DNA from: Candidatus Aminicenantota bacterium
Lineage (GTDB): Bacteria > Acidobacteriota > Aminicenantia > Aminicenantales > Aminicenantaceae
NCBI GenBank assembly: GCA_016926925.1
Contig: JAFGNQ010000458.1
Location: 1 to 6,362 of the forward strand
Direction: 5' to 3'
Length of the DNA: 6,362 bases
The notes below the pieces were generated by a model that did no database searches, was not told where the DNA came from, and was given only the letters and a program-made list of their open reading frames with translations. This document shows positions 1 through 6,349 of the stretch, piece after piece (positions within the stretch are counted from its first letter, which is position 1; the number at the start of each line of letters is the position of its first letter). The position numbers and the translations under genes are program-made.

Positions 1-912
1 GCCTGTGCTTCAGGCGGGCTGGCCATGAAGCTCGGTTATATGGAGGTGGCCTCCGGCACAAGCGATGTGGTCCTTGTCAGCGGAGTCGAGAAAATGACGG
101 ATGTGAGCGGAAACGAGGCGACGTACGCTTTAGGCACTGCGGCGGACCAGGAATACGAAGGATACCATGGACTCACGTTTCCCGGACTCTATGCTTTGAT
201 TGCCAGAGCACACATGGAAAAATACGGGACTACCAGGGAGCAGCTGGCCATGGTCTCCGTCAAGAACCACAGCAACGGCGCGAAAAATCCCATCGCCCAG
301 TATCCCTTTGAAGTGACGGTGGAACAGGTTTTGAACTCGGTGATGGTGGCCGATCCTTTGAGAATTTTGGACTGTTCCCCCATTACGGACGGAGCAGCTG
401 CGATCATCCTCTGCCCGGTGGAAATGGCTAAGAAAATGGGAAAACCCATCGTGAAAATTATCGGAGTGGGGCATGCTACGGATACGATCGAGCTCAGCCA
501 GAGAAAGGACCTTACCTGGCTGGAGGCTGTGTTCCAGGCTGCCAAAAAAGCTTATGCCATGGCCGATAAAAAAGTGGGAGATATGGATGTGATCGAGGTT
601 CACGACTGCTTCACGATCGCGGAAATTTGCGTGATGGAAGCTCTGGGACTCGTGGAAAAAGGAAAAGGCGGCCAAGCGGTGGAGCAGGGCTTAAGCGCTC
701 TGGATGGGAAATTCCCTATCAACACAAGCGGTGGATTGAAGGCGAAGGGACACCCGGTCGGGGCTTCAGGAATCGCTCAAGCAATCGAGATCATAAAGCA
801 GCTCAGAGGAGAAGCGGGCAAAAGGCAGGTAGCGGATGCCCGGTTCGGTCTCACACAGAATATGGGCGGAAGCGGTGCAAGCTGTGTTGTTCATATCTTT
901 GAGCGGGAATAA
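1..912 (+). CDS. SCP2-type thiolase (acetyl-CoA acetyltransferase family), 5' end cut off by window
   Basis: This is a thiolase, which cleaves a 3-ketoacyl-CoA with CoA or condenses two acyl-CoAs. The reading frame is open from base 1, and the first eight codons read ACASGGLA. That is the thiolase nucleophile motif, so the catalytic Cys is codon 2 (bases 4-6). The first in-frame ATG, at 25, lies inside the conserved core and is not the real start; roughly 85-90 N-terminal residues lie upstream of the window. Counting from codon 1, HDCF is at 201-204 (the SCP2/archaeal-type replacement of the NEAF motif of classical thiolases), GHPVGASG is near 250-257, and a Gly-rich NMGGSG motif lies near the C terminus instead of the CxG motif of classical thiolases. 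A DUF35 gene follows after 14 bases, as is usual for this thiolase type. The likely substrate is acetoacetyl-CoA or a related ketoacyl-CoA. The family is certain; the substrate is inferred from context. Confidence 0.93.
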   Translation, partial: ACASGGLAMKLGYMEVASGTSDVVLVSGVEKMTDVSGNEATYALGTAADQEYEGYHGLTFPGLYALIARAHMEKYGTTREQLAMVSVKNHSNGAKNPIAQYPFEVTVEQVLNSVMVADPLRILDCSPITDGAAAIILCPVEMAKKMGKPIVKIIGVGHATDTIELSQRKDLTWLEAVFQAAKKAYAMADKKVGDMDVIEVHDCFTIAEICVMEALGLVEKGKGGQAVEQGLSALDGKFPINTSGGLKAKGHPVGASGIAQAIEIIKQLRGEAGKRQVADARFGLTQNMGGSGASCVVHIFERE

Positions 913-926
913 GGAAGGAGGATAAA

Positions 927-1319
927 ATGTCAACACCAGCGAGATATTGGAGAGAGATTCCTCAGAGGTATCGACTGGAAGCCAATAAATGCAAACAATG
1001 CGGAAAAATCAATTTTCCGCCTCGACTTATCTGCGACGCATGCGGCAACCGCGAGTTTGATAAAACCAAACTGGCGGAAAAGGGGACGATCCTTACATAC
1101 ACGGTAATACGGGTCCCTCCTCATCAGTTTGTTGACCAGGCCCCCTATGCTGTCGGAATCGTCGAGTTAGAAGACGGTGTCAAAATTACCGGTCAGATCG
1201 TTGACTGTGATTTCGAAAATATTAAGGTCGGGCAGGCTGTGAAAATCGAATTCCGGAAGCTTTATAACGTAGGAGAGTCGGGAATACTCTGCTACGGCTA
1301 CAAATTCGTGCCGGCTTGA
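927..1319 (+). CDS. DUF35 zinc-ribbon/OB-fold protein, thiolase partner
   Basis: The product has 130 residues, the normal length for DUF35 (OB-fold, acyl-CoA-associated) proteins. Four cysteines at 22, 25, 36 and 39 (CKQCG and CDACG) form a rubredoxin-like zinc ribbon. An OB-fold follows, with a typical GTILTYTVIRVPP strand near 53-65 and the conserved QAPYAVGIVEL stretch near 71-81. In archaea, DUF35 proteins bridge acetoacetyl-CoA thiolase and HMG-CoA synthase and help channel the acyl-CoA. By analogy this one probably forms a complex with the thiolase encoded just upstream; it is not expected to be catalytic by itself. The start is supported by AAGGAGG at 915-921, five bases before the ATG. 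The family call is firm; the complex is inferred from known homologues and gene adjacency. Confidence 0.92.
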   Translation: MSTPARYWREIPQRYRLEANKCKQCGKINFPPRLICDACGNREFDKTKLAEKGTILTYTVIRVPPHQFVDQAPYAVGIVELEDGVKITGQIVDCDFENIKVGQAVKIEFRKLYNVGESGILCYGYKFVPA

Positions 1320-1524
1320 GTCCGGTTTTGATTGGATCTCTGTCACAAGTACCGAACGAGGAACTGTCCGGCACTAACAGTTTGTATCCGGGTTTGCTCT
1401 TTGTTATAGACCTGTCAGTTATATTTACCCGGAGCAAGAATCGCGGATTCTGTTTATGCATATATTGTTAGGCGAAAATTATCGGACAATCGAGGGGATC
1501 AGATAGATTCAAAGGGGTAAAGCC
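1320..1524. other. Intergenic gap with short inverted repeats, possible operon break
   Basis: This 205-base non-coding stretch separates the thiolase/DUF35 pair from the carboxylase genes. It holds AACTGT/ACAGTT (1362-1367 and 1377-1382, 9-base loop, followed by TTTG) and TCCGGGT/ACCCGGA (1387-1393 and 1427-1433, 33-base loop). It also holds TTGCTC/GAGCAA (1394-1399 and 1432-1437), whose right arm overlaps that of the preceding pair. A weak GCCGG/CCGGT stem at 1310-1326 spans the DUF35 stop and is followed by a few T. TATATT elements occur at 1420 and 1461, but neither has a well-spaced -35 box, so I do not call a promoter. The gap probably holds the end of one transcript and the leader of the next. 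Confidence 0.4.
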
Positions 1525-3132
1525 ATGTTTAGAATTGACAGCAAGGTCGATATAAAAAGCGAGGATTACAAAAAGAACTTCGAACATATGAAGAAGATTG
1601 TCGGAGATTACAAGGAGAGAGTAGCCAAGATCAGCGAAGGCGGCCCCAAAAAATACCGAGATCTCCAGAAGCAGAGGGACAAGCTTCTCGTTAGAGAACG
1701 CCTCGAAAAACTGTTCGACCGAAACACGCCTTTTCTCGAGTTCAGCCCCCTGGCGGCCTACGATATGTATGATGGCGAGGCGCCCTCAGCCGGGATGGTC
1801 ACAGGCATCGGTGTTGTCCGCGGCCGAGAGGTCCTGGTCGTAGCCAACGATGCCACGGTTAAAGGCGGCACTTACTTTCCGATGACCATAAAAAAGCACA
1901 TCCGTGCTCAGACCATTGCCCGCGAAAATCGCCTTCCCTGCATTTATCTTGTCGACTCCGGAGGTATATTTCTCCCGCTGCAGGCAGGGACTTTTCCCGA
2001 CAAAGAGCATTTCGGAAATATATTCTACAATCAGGCCAAACTTTCGGCGCTGGGAATACCCCAAATTTCCATTGTGCTGGGTTCCTGCACTGCAGGAGGC
2101 GCCTATGTTCCGGCCATGAGCGACGAAACCGTTATAGTCAGGCAGCAGGGAACGATTTTTATCGGCGGTCCGCCGCTCGTGAAAGCCGCTACAGGAGTGG
2201 ATGTTACGGATGAGGAACTGGGCGGAGCGGATGTCCACTGCCGCATTTCAGGAGTCTCGGATTACTACGCACAAAATGACAACCATGCTCTGGAAATCGC
2301 TCGCAATATCGTTGAAACTCTGGATCCTCCGAGAAAATTCGCTTTGGACAGGACAGAACCCGAAGACCCCTACTATGATCCTAAGGAAATCTATGGGATA
2401 ATACCCACGGATGTGCGCAAACCGTACAACATAAAAGAAGTTATCGCCAGACTTGTGGACGGAAGCCGTTTCCAGGAGTTCAAGGAACTTTACGGACAGA
2501 CAATTGTCTGCGGCTTCGCCCGGATAATGGGCTATCCCGTGGGGATTGTCGCCAACAACGGGGTTTTGTTTTCGGAAAGTGCCGTAAAGGGAGCGCATTT
2601 TGTGACTCTGTGTGCCATGCGAAAAATTCCTCTCATCTTTCTCCAGAACATTACGGGTTTTATTGTCGGCAAGCAGTACGAGCACGGAGGCATCGCAAAG
2701 GACGGAGCCAAGCTCGTCCATGCCGTAGCCAATGCCGATGTACCCAAATTCACGCTTATCGTCGGTGCGTCCAACGGCGCAGGGAATTATGCCATGTGTG
2801 GAAGAGGCTACATGCCCCGGTTGCTCTGGATGTGGCCCAACGCCAGGATCAGTGTTATGGGCGGAGAGCAGGCCGCGGATGTCTTGGTGACGGTCAAGGC
2901 AAACCGGTTGAAAGCACAGGGAAAAGACATGACACCGGAAGAGATAGAAGACATGAGAAGGCCGATTCTCGAGAAGTATGAGTACGAAGGGAGTCCGTAT
3001 TTCAGCACGGCCCGCATTTGGGATGACGGTATCGTCGATCCCCTCCAAACACGGGAAGCGTTCGCCTTGGGCATTTCCATGAGCCTGAACGCACCGATTC
3101 CCGATTTCAAGGTCGGCATATTCAGGATGTAA
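1525..3132 (+). CDS. mccB: Acyl-CoA carboxylase carboxyltransferase (beta) subunit, methylcrotonyl-CoA carboxylase type
   Basis: This is the carboxyltransferase subunit of a biotin-dependent acyl-CoA carboxylase. It moves CO2 from carboxybiotin to the acyl-CoA, most likely turning 3-methylcrotonyl-CoA into 3-methylglutaconyl-CoA. The 535-residue length fits full-length bacterial MCC beta. It has two crotonase-fold halves. The N half carries [15 protein letters not shown] (157-171), the oxyanion segment [16 protein letters not shown] (186-201) and [15 protein letters not shown] (232-246). The C half carries [17 protein letters not shown] (344-360), [11 protein letters not shown] (372-382), [14 protein letters not shown] (414-427) and [15 protein letters not shown] (437-451). 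The HCxxSGVSD and FLQNITGF patterns are MCC-like, whereas propionyl-CoA carboxylases have a different SGV region. AAAGGGG at 1511-1517 supports the start. The hydratase gene follows one base after the stop. Geranyl-CoA carboxylase is the nearest alternative; the BC and BCCP genes downstream argue against a biotin decarboxylase. Confidence 0.9.
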   Translation: MFRIDSKVDIKSEDYKKNFEHMKKIVGDYKERVAKISEGGPKKYRDLQKQRDKLLVRERLEKLFDRNTPFLEFSPLAAYDMYDGEAPSAGMVTGIGVVRGREVLVVANDATVKGGTYFPMTIKKHIRAQTIARENRLPCIYLVDSGGIFLPLQAGTFPDKEHFGNIFYNQAKLSALGIPQISIVLGSCTAGGAYVPAMSDETVIVRQQGTIFIGGPPLVKAATGVDVTDEELGGADVHCRISGVSDYYAQNDNHALEIARNIVETLDPPRKFALDRTEPEDPYYDPKEIYGIIPTDVRKPYNIKEVIARLVDGSRFQEFKELYGQTIVCGFARIMGYPVGIVANNGVLFSESAVKGAHFVTLCAMRKIPLIFLQNITGFIVGKQYEHGGIAKDGAKLVHAVANADVPKFTLIVGASNGAGNYAMCGRGYMPRLLWMWPNARISVMGGEQAADVLVTVKANRLKAQGKDMTPEEIEDMRRPILEKYEYEGSPYFSTARIWDDGIVDPLQTREAFALGISMSLNAPIPDFKVGIFRM

Positions 3133-3133
3133 G

Positions 3134-3955
3134 ATGGCCCGAAAAACCTATGAGACCATTCTGTCGGAGCAAAAAGACCACGTCTGTCGCATCACTTTTA
3201 ACCGACCTGAAATCCACAATGCCTTCAACGCCGTTTTGATAAAAGAAGTGACCGATGCCCTAGTGCGTGCTGAAGAAGATAAGGACATACGGATCGTGAT
3301 TCTGACAGGCAAGGGAAAATCTTTCTGTGCAGGAGCCGACATCCAGTGGATGAGGGAAATCATCCAATATTCCTTCGGACAGAACTTGGAGGAGTCTCTT
3401 CAACTGGCAGAAGTCCTTTATAGGATTTATACTTTACCTAAACCGACGCTGGCCATGGTCAACGGCTCAGCTATAGGGGGAGGTACAGGGTTCCTCTCTG
3501 CATGTGATATATCCATAGCTGCGGAAGAGGCCTTCTTTGGTTTGAGCGAAGTCAAGATCGGCTTGGTGCCGGCAGCCATCTCCCCTTATGTGATCCGCAA
3601 AATCGGAGAGAGCAAAGCCAGGGAGTATTTTCTAACCGGAGCCCGCATGTCCGCCCGCAGAGCGGCTGAGATCGGATTGATTAATGAAGTCGTTCCCATG
3701 AAGGAGTTGGAAGGCAGGATTGACGTCCTGGTGCAGCAGCTCTTGACTTCCGGGCCTGAGGCCGTCGCCAACTGCAAGGAACTGATCCGTAGCGTCCCGA
3801 GTATGAGTTTCGAGGAAGCCAAAGCCTATACGGCCCGCATGATCGCCAATCTTCGGGTTTCGGATGAGGGACAGGAGGGGATGGCGGCCTTCTTCGAGAA
3901 ACGAAAGCCCCGTTGGGCTCAGGAATCTCGGCCGAAGGGTAAAAAATATCGATAA
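3134..3955 (+). CDS. Enoyl-CoA hydratase/crotonase, probable 3-methylglutaconyl-CoA hydratase
   Basis: This 273-residue crotonase-fold protein probably hydrates 3-methylglutaconyl-CoA to HMG-CoA, the step after methylcrotonyl-CoA carboxylation in leucine breakdown (the liuC role). Visible motifs are FNRPEIHNAFN (22-32), the oxyanion segment SFCAGADIQWM (63-73), GSAIGGGTG (111-119) and FFGLSEVKIGLVPA (134-147). The GADxxWM signature and the ISPYVIRKIG run (149-158) resemble bacterial methylglutaconyl-CoA hydratases. Only the second classical catalytic glutamate is kept (E139); the position of the first is glycine (G119), as I recall from LiuC-type enzymes. The ATG lies one base past the carboxyltransferase stop, and an AGGAT sequence inside that gene (3124-3128) could act as ribosome binding site, so translation is probably coupled. 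The last codons lie within a large inverted repeat. Fold certain; substrate probable from motif plus neighbours. Confidence 0.85.
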   Translation: MARKTYETILSEQKDHVCRITFNRPEIHNAFNAVLIKEVTDALVRAEEDKDIRIVILTGKGKSFCAGADIQWMREIIQYSFGQNLEESLQLAEVLYRIYTLPKPTLAMVNGSAIGGGTGFLSACDISIAAEEAFFGLSEVKIGLVPAAISPYVIRKIGESKAREYFLTGARMSARRAAEIGLINEVVPMKELEGRIDVLVQQLLTSGPEAVANCKELIRSVPSMSFEEAKAYTARMIANLRVSDEGQEGMAAFFEKRKPRWAQESRPKGKKYR

Positions 3956-3998
3956 TATTAGTTAAATTTCTTCAAAAAAACGATATCGATATTTTTTA
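3940..3998. terminator. Perfect 15-bp inverted repeat over the hydratase stop codon, probable terminator or operator
   Basis: The left arm TAAAAAATATCGATA (3940-3954) is exactly the reverse complement of the right arm TATCGATATTTTTTA (3984-3998), with a 29-base AT-rich loop. The left arm contains the last codons of the hydratase and the first two bases of its TAA stop. The layout is an A-tract, a stem and a T-tract, which suits a bidirectional intrinsic terminator, but each arm has only two G/C bases and the loop is long, so the RNA hairpin would be weak. Each arm also contains the self-complementary octamer TATCGATA, so a DNA-binding dimer site repeated 37 bases apart is the main alternative. 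Confidence 0.5.
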
Positions 3999-4033
3999 TG
4001 AATTTATCATGAGTGTACGCACCCGCGAACAAT

Positions 4034-4080
4034 GAAAATAGCCGATTTGTTTCAAACAGTGACGTTACGATGCTATTTTC
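4034..4080. repeat. 9-bp inverted repeat GAAAATAGC/GCTATTTTC around a small palindrome
   Basis: GAAAATAGC (4034-4042) and GCTATTTTC (4072-4080) are perfect complements separated by 29 bases. Between them lies the 11-base palindrome TGTTTCAAACA (4048-4058, central C). The right arm contains the candidate -10 box of the promoter for the biotin carboxylase gene, and the small palindrome covers its candidate -35 box. A repressor or activator site is plausible, but no regulator gene is visible. Confidence 0.4.
4051..4079 (+). promoter_or_regulatory. Candidate sigma-70-type promoter for the biotin carboxylase and carrier genes
   Basis: TTCAAA (4051-4056, four of six matches to TTGACA) is followed by a 17-base spacer and TATTTT (4074-4079, four of six matches to TATAAT). 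A TGC triplet sits immediately upstream, as in an extended -10 element. Transcription would start near 4086, giving a leader of about 27 bases before the ATG at 4113. The call rests on sequence likeness alone in an AT-rich region. Confidence 0.4.
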
Positions 4081-4112
4081 TAAGTAATAATTCAGATTGA
4101 GGTGGACAGAAC

Positions 4113-5612
4113 ATGTTCAAGAAAATATTGATCGCAAACCGAGGGGAAATCGCCGTCAGGATCATCAAAGCCTGCCAGGAAATGGGAATTCAAACAGTGG
4201 CCGTCTACTCGGAGGCGGACAGGAACAGCCTTCATGTAGTCAGCGCTGACGAGGCGTTCTGTATCGGTCCTGCCCCCGCCATAGAAAGCTACCTCAACAT
4301 TGACCGGATTATCGAAATCACTCATAAAAGCGGTGCGGAAGCCATACATCCCGGCTACGGATTTCTCGCCGAAAATGCGGGCTTCGCCTGCCGGTGTGAA
4401 CAGGATAAAGTCGTCTTTATAGGGCCCAACTCGAAAGCAATGGATTTAGTGGGGGATAAGGTTCGGTCCCGTAAGACGATGGAGAAGGCGGGAGTTCCCA
4501 TCATCCCCGGAATGAAAGGCATCCACAAATCCATAGAAGATTATGAGACAGAGGCAAAGAAGATCGGGTATCCCGTGATGATCAAGGCGTCGGCAGGGGG
4601 TGGTGGAAAAGGGATGAGGGTCGTGCACGATGAGGAAAATTTGAAGCCCGGCCTTGAGGCGGGGATGCGTGAGGCCAAATCCGCATTCGGCGATGAATCC
4701 GTTTACCTGGAGAAATATATTGACGAACCCAGGCACGTTGAGTTCCAAGTCCTTGCCGATAACTACGGCAATACGGTCCATCTTTTCGAACGGGAGTGTT
4801 CAATCCAGCGCCGTCATCAGAAGATCGTGGAGGAATCTCCATCGCAGGCTCTGGATCCCGAGTTGCGTGCGCGCATGGGTGAAATAGCGAAAAAAGTTAT
4901 CCAAGTCTCCGGTTATAACAATGCCGGAACAGTGGAGTTTCTCCTGGACAGGGATAAGAAATTTTACTTCCTGGAGGTCAATGCCAGGCTCCAGGTCGAA
5001 CACCCCGTGACAGAGCTCGTTACAGGAATCGATCTGGTGCATCAGCAGATACGAATCGCAGCCGGAGAGAGGCTTGCCGTAAGGCAAGAAGACCTGGAGC
5101 AGAAAGGGCATGCGATCGAATGCCGGATCTACGCCGAAGATCCCTTGAATAATTTTCTTCCATCAGCCGGGAAAGTGCTTTTTCTGAAAGAACCGCGCGG
5201 TCCCGGAGTCCGGCATGACTGCGGTATTTATCAGGGCTGTGAGGTGCCGATTTTCTACGACCCGATATTGGCCAAACTCATCGTGTGGGCAGAGGACAGA
5301 GACAATGCGTGCCGGAAGATGATATGCGCATTGGATGATTATGTGGTTCTGGGCATTCAGACGAGTATCGATTTCCTCAGGGATGTCATCGGGCACCCCC
5401 AATTCAGGGCCGGCGAGACAACGACACATTTTATCAGCAGACACTTTGACGGCTGGCAGGGCAAAGAGAGGACGGAGGAAATCCAAAAAATGGCCGCTCT
5501 TGCTGCTGCATTTGACAGCACCCAGAGGGCGATCAGCCCCGGGATTCCGGATGGACATAAAGAAGCCGCATCTCCCTGGTTGGCTCTTGGAAAGTGGCGC
5601 TTAGGAGGATAG
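4113..5612 (+). CDS. Biotin carboxylase subunit of an acyl-CoA carboxylase (AccC-like)
   Basis: This 499-residue enzyme uses ATP and bicarbonate to carboxylate the biotin on the carrier protein. The N-terminal domain begins FKKILIANRGEIAVRI (2-17) and carries HPGYGFLAEN (79-88). The ATP-grasp domain has K116, the Gly-rich loop KASAGGGGKGMR (158-169), H208, RRHQKIVEE (233-241) with K237, E275, and FLEVNARLQVEHPVTE with E288, N290, R292 and E296. The C-terminal domain has R338 in ECRIYAEDP. Every catalytic position known from E. coli AccC is present. The protein is about 50 residues longer than AccC and ends in SPWLALGKWRLGG, which resembles the start of the linker domain in fused MCC/PCC alpha subunits. 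The start is supported by GAGGTGG at 4099-4105, seven bases upstream. Its likely partners are the carrier encoded next and the carboxyltransferase encoded upstream; it could also serve other carboxyltransferases in the cell. Confidence 0.93.
   Translation: MFKKILIANRGEIAVRIIKACQEMGIQTVAVYSEADRNSLHVVSADEAFCIGPAPAIESYLNIDRIIEITHKSGAEAIHPGYGFLAENAGFACRCEQDKVVFIGPNSKAMDLVGDKVRSRKTMEKAGVPIIPGMKGIHKSIEDYETEAKKIGYPVMIKASAGGGGKGMRVVHDEENLKPGLEAGMREAKSAFGDESVYLEKYIDEPRHVEFQVLADNYGNTVHLFERECSIQRRHQKIVEESPSQALDPELRARMGEIAKKVIQVSGYNNAGTVEFLLDRDKKFYFLEVNARLQVEHPVTELVTGIDLVHQQIRIAAGERLAVRQEDLEQKGHAIECRIYAEDPLNNFLPSAGKVLFLKEPRGPGVRHDCGIYQGCEVPIFYDPILAKLIVWAEDRDNACRKMICALDDYVVLGIQTSIDFLRDVIGHPQFRAGETTTHFISRHFDGWQGKERTEEIQKMAALAAAFDSTQRAISPGIPDGHKEAASPWLALGKWRLGG
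5603..5608 (+). promoter_or_regulatory. Ribosome binding site of the carrier gene, inside the biotin carboxylase reading frame
   Basis: AGGAGG lies within the final Leu-Gly-Gly codons of the biotin carboxylase, just before its TAG stop, and eight bases ahead of the GTG at 5617. It decides the GTG start: that frame has a TAG at 5602-5604 and no ATG between it and the conserved region. It also couples the two genes. Confidence 0.75.
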
Positions 5613-5616
5613 TGAA

Positions 5617-6123
5617 GTGGATTATGAGTTTTTGATAGACAACGTTCTGCATAAAATTACCGTAGAGAAGAAAAACGATTTCTATTCCGTCTCCGACGGC
5701 GATCAGGAATATGAGACGGATATAAGGTATATTTCTGACGGCGTCTTGTCCATTTTGATCGGACAAAAGTCCTATCGGGTATGTATCGCCAGGGACAAAG
5801 ACAGGCGGTACGTTTCCATAGCCGGCCAGAATTATATTGTGAAGGAACCGGCCGCAGACCAGGGCAGTTTCGCGGCCGGAGAGAGCGGAGATCAGGAAGG
5901 CATGCTCTTGGTTAAGGCGCCAATGCCCGGCAAGGTGATCAAGATAAACGTCCGGGAGAACGAAGAGATTCGAAAAAACCAAACTTTAGCCATAGTGGAA
6001 GCCATGAAAATGGAGAATGAGATCAAATCCTCTATCGAAGGGATTGTCAAAAAGATCTATGTTGCGACGGGAGATTTGGTCGATTCGGAAAAGCCTCTTA
6101 TCGAGCTCGACTATAAATCCTGA
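5617..6123 (+). CDS. Biotin carboxyl carrier protein with N-terminal coupling-domain-like region, GTG start
   Basis: This 168-residue protein carries the biotin that shuttles CO2 from the biotin carboxylase to the carboxyltransferase. The C-terminal lipoyl/biotinyl domain spans about 97-165, with APMPGKVIKINV (101-112) and the biotinylation motif EAMKMEN (128-134); the biotinyl lysine is K131 (codon 6007-6009). The N-terminal 75 residues form a beta-rich region (FLIDNVLHKITVE, YRVCIARDKDRRYVSIAGQNYIV) that looks like the BT domain linking biotin carboxylase and carrier in fused alpha subunits. A short Ala/Gly/Glu-rich linker (78-95) joins the two parts. The GTG start is four bases after the carboxylase stop, in a different frame (+1). 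E. coli-type AccB differs in its N-terminal part, so this is probably the carrier of an acyl-CoA carboxylase of MCC/PCC type rather than of acetyl-CoA carboxylase. Carrier function is certain; the partner choice is inferred. Confidence 0.92.
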   Translation: MDYEFLIDNVLHKITVEKKNDFYSVSDGDQEYETDIRYISDGVLSILIGQKSYRVCIARDKDRRYVSIAGQNYIVKEPAADQGSFAAGESGDQEGMLLVKAPMPGKVIKINVRENEEIRKNQTLAIVEAMKMENEIKSSIEGIVKKIYVATGDLVDSEKPLIELDYKS

Positions 6124-6137
6124 ACTGCTGCAGCAGT
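6124..6137. repeat. 14-bp perfect palindrome after the carrier stop codon
   Basis: ACTGCTGCAGCAGT begins one base after the carrier stop codon and is fully self-complementary. As RNA it could make a 5-bp stem with a UGCA loop, but no T-run follows, so it is a poor intrinsic terminator. It could instead be a protein-binding site or a chance repeat. Confidence 0.4.
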
Positions 6138-6320
6138 GCTCGTCTCCCGATATTTTCAATCCACCAACCACCATGCGACTCAAACGGCTTGTGACTCACA
6201 CTGGATTTCCACCTGCCGTAATACATACGGTTCATACAGTCGATGACCCGCTCTTTTTCCTCATTTCCATAATTCTATCTCGGGAACGAAAATGCATATC
6301 CGGCGGGCTCAGTTTGCGTC
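6138..6320. other. Non-coding stretch downstream of the carrier gene
   Basis: I see no convincing gene, RNA or terminator here. The only structures noticed are a short CCGTA/TACGG hairpin (6216-6220 and 6226-6230) and a pyrimidine-rich run near 6249-6262. Short open frames on both strands lack ribosome binding sites and recognisable motifs. Confidence 0.4.
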
Positions 6321-6349
6321 TTGACATTAGATTTAATATTATATAAATA
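6321..6349 (+). promoter_or_regulatory. Candidate promoter for a gene beyond the window end
   Basis: A perfect -35 consensus TTGACA (6321-6326) is followed by strongly AT-rich DNA. TAAATA at 6344-6349 gives the ideal 17-base spacer but a poor -10 match. TATAAA at 6342-6347 is a better match with a short 15-base spacer. The gene it would drive is not in the window, so the orientation cannot be confirmed. Confidence 0.45.

Noticed and set aside
25..27. ATG at 25 as the start of the thiolase
   Set aside because: The frame is open to base 1 and the preceding codons encode the catalytic ACASGGLA motif, so the true start is upstream of the window.
130..675. Long minus-strand open frame within the thiolase gene
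   Set aside because: The plus-strand frame has clear thiolase motifs throughout; the minus-strand product is His/Phe/Ser-rich without domain features, typical of an antisense shadow.
1310..1330. GCCGG/CCGGT stem followed by TTTT as a terminator of the DUF35 gene
   Set aside because: The stem is only five pairs including one G-T, with a 7-base loop and four T; too weak to call.
1420..1466. TATATT boxes at 1420-1425 and 1461-1466 as -10 elements for the carboxyltransferase gene
   Set aside because: No acceptable -35 box lies at 16-18 bases; TTGCTC at 1394 is 20 bases and TTGTTA at 1401 is 13 bases from the first box.
2248..3048. 266-codon minus-strand open frame within the carboxyltransferase gene
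   Set aside because: It is antisense to a fully conserved carboxyltransferase and shows no domain motif of its own.
6098..6274. Minus-strand open frame of about 58 codons with a protein-like run (NEEKERVIDCMNRMYYGRW)
   Set aside because: No start codon with a ribosome binding site precedes it, it runs into the end of the carrier gene, and I cannot link it to a family. It could be a degraded gene fragment, but the sequence alone does not support that; a translated search would decide.
6017..6346. Plus-strand 109-codon open frame overlapping the carrier gene's 3' end
   Set aside because: Its first half is the carrier gene in another frame, and its second half has no ribosome binding site or recognisable motif.
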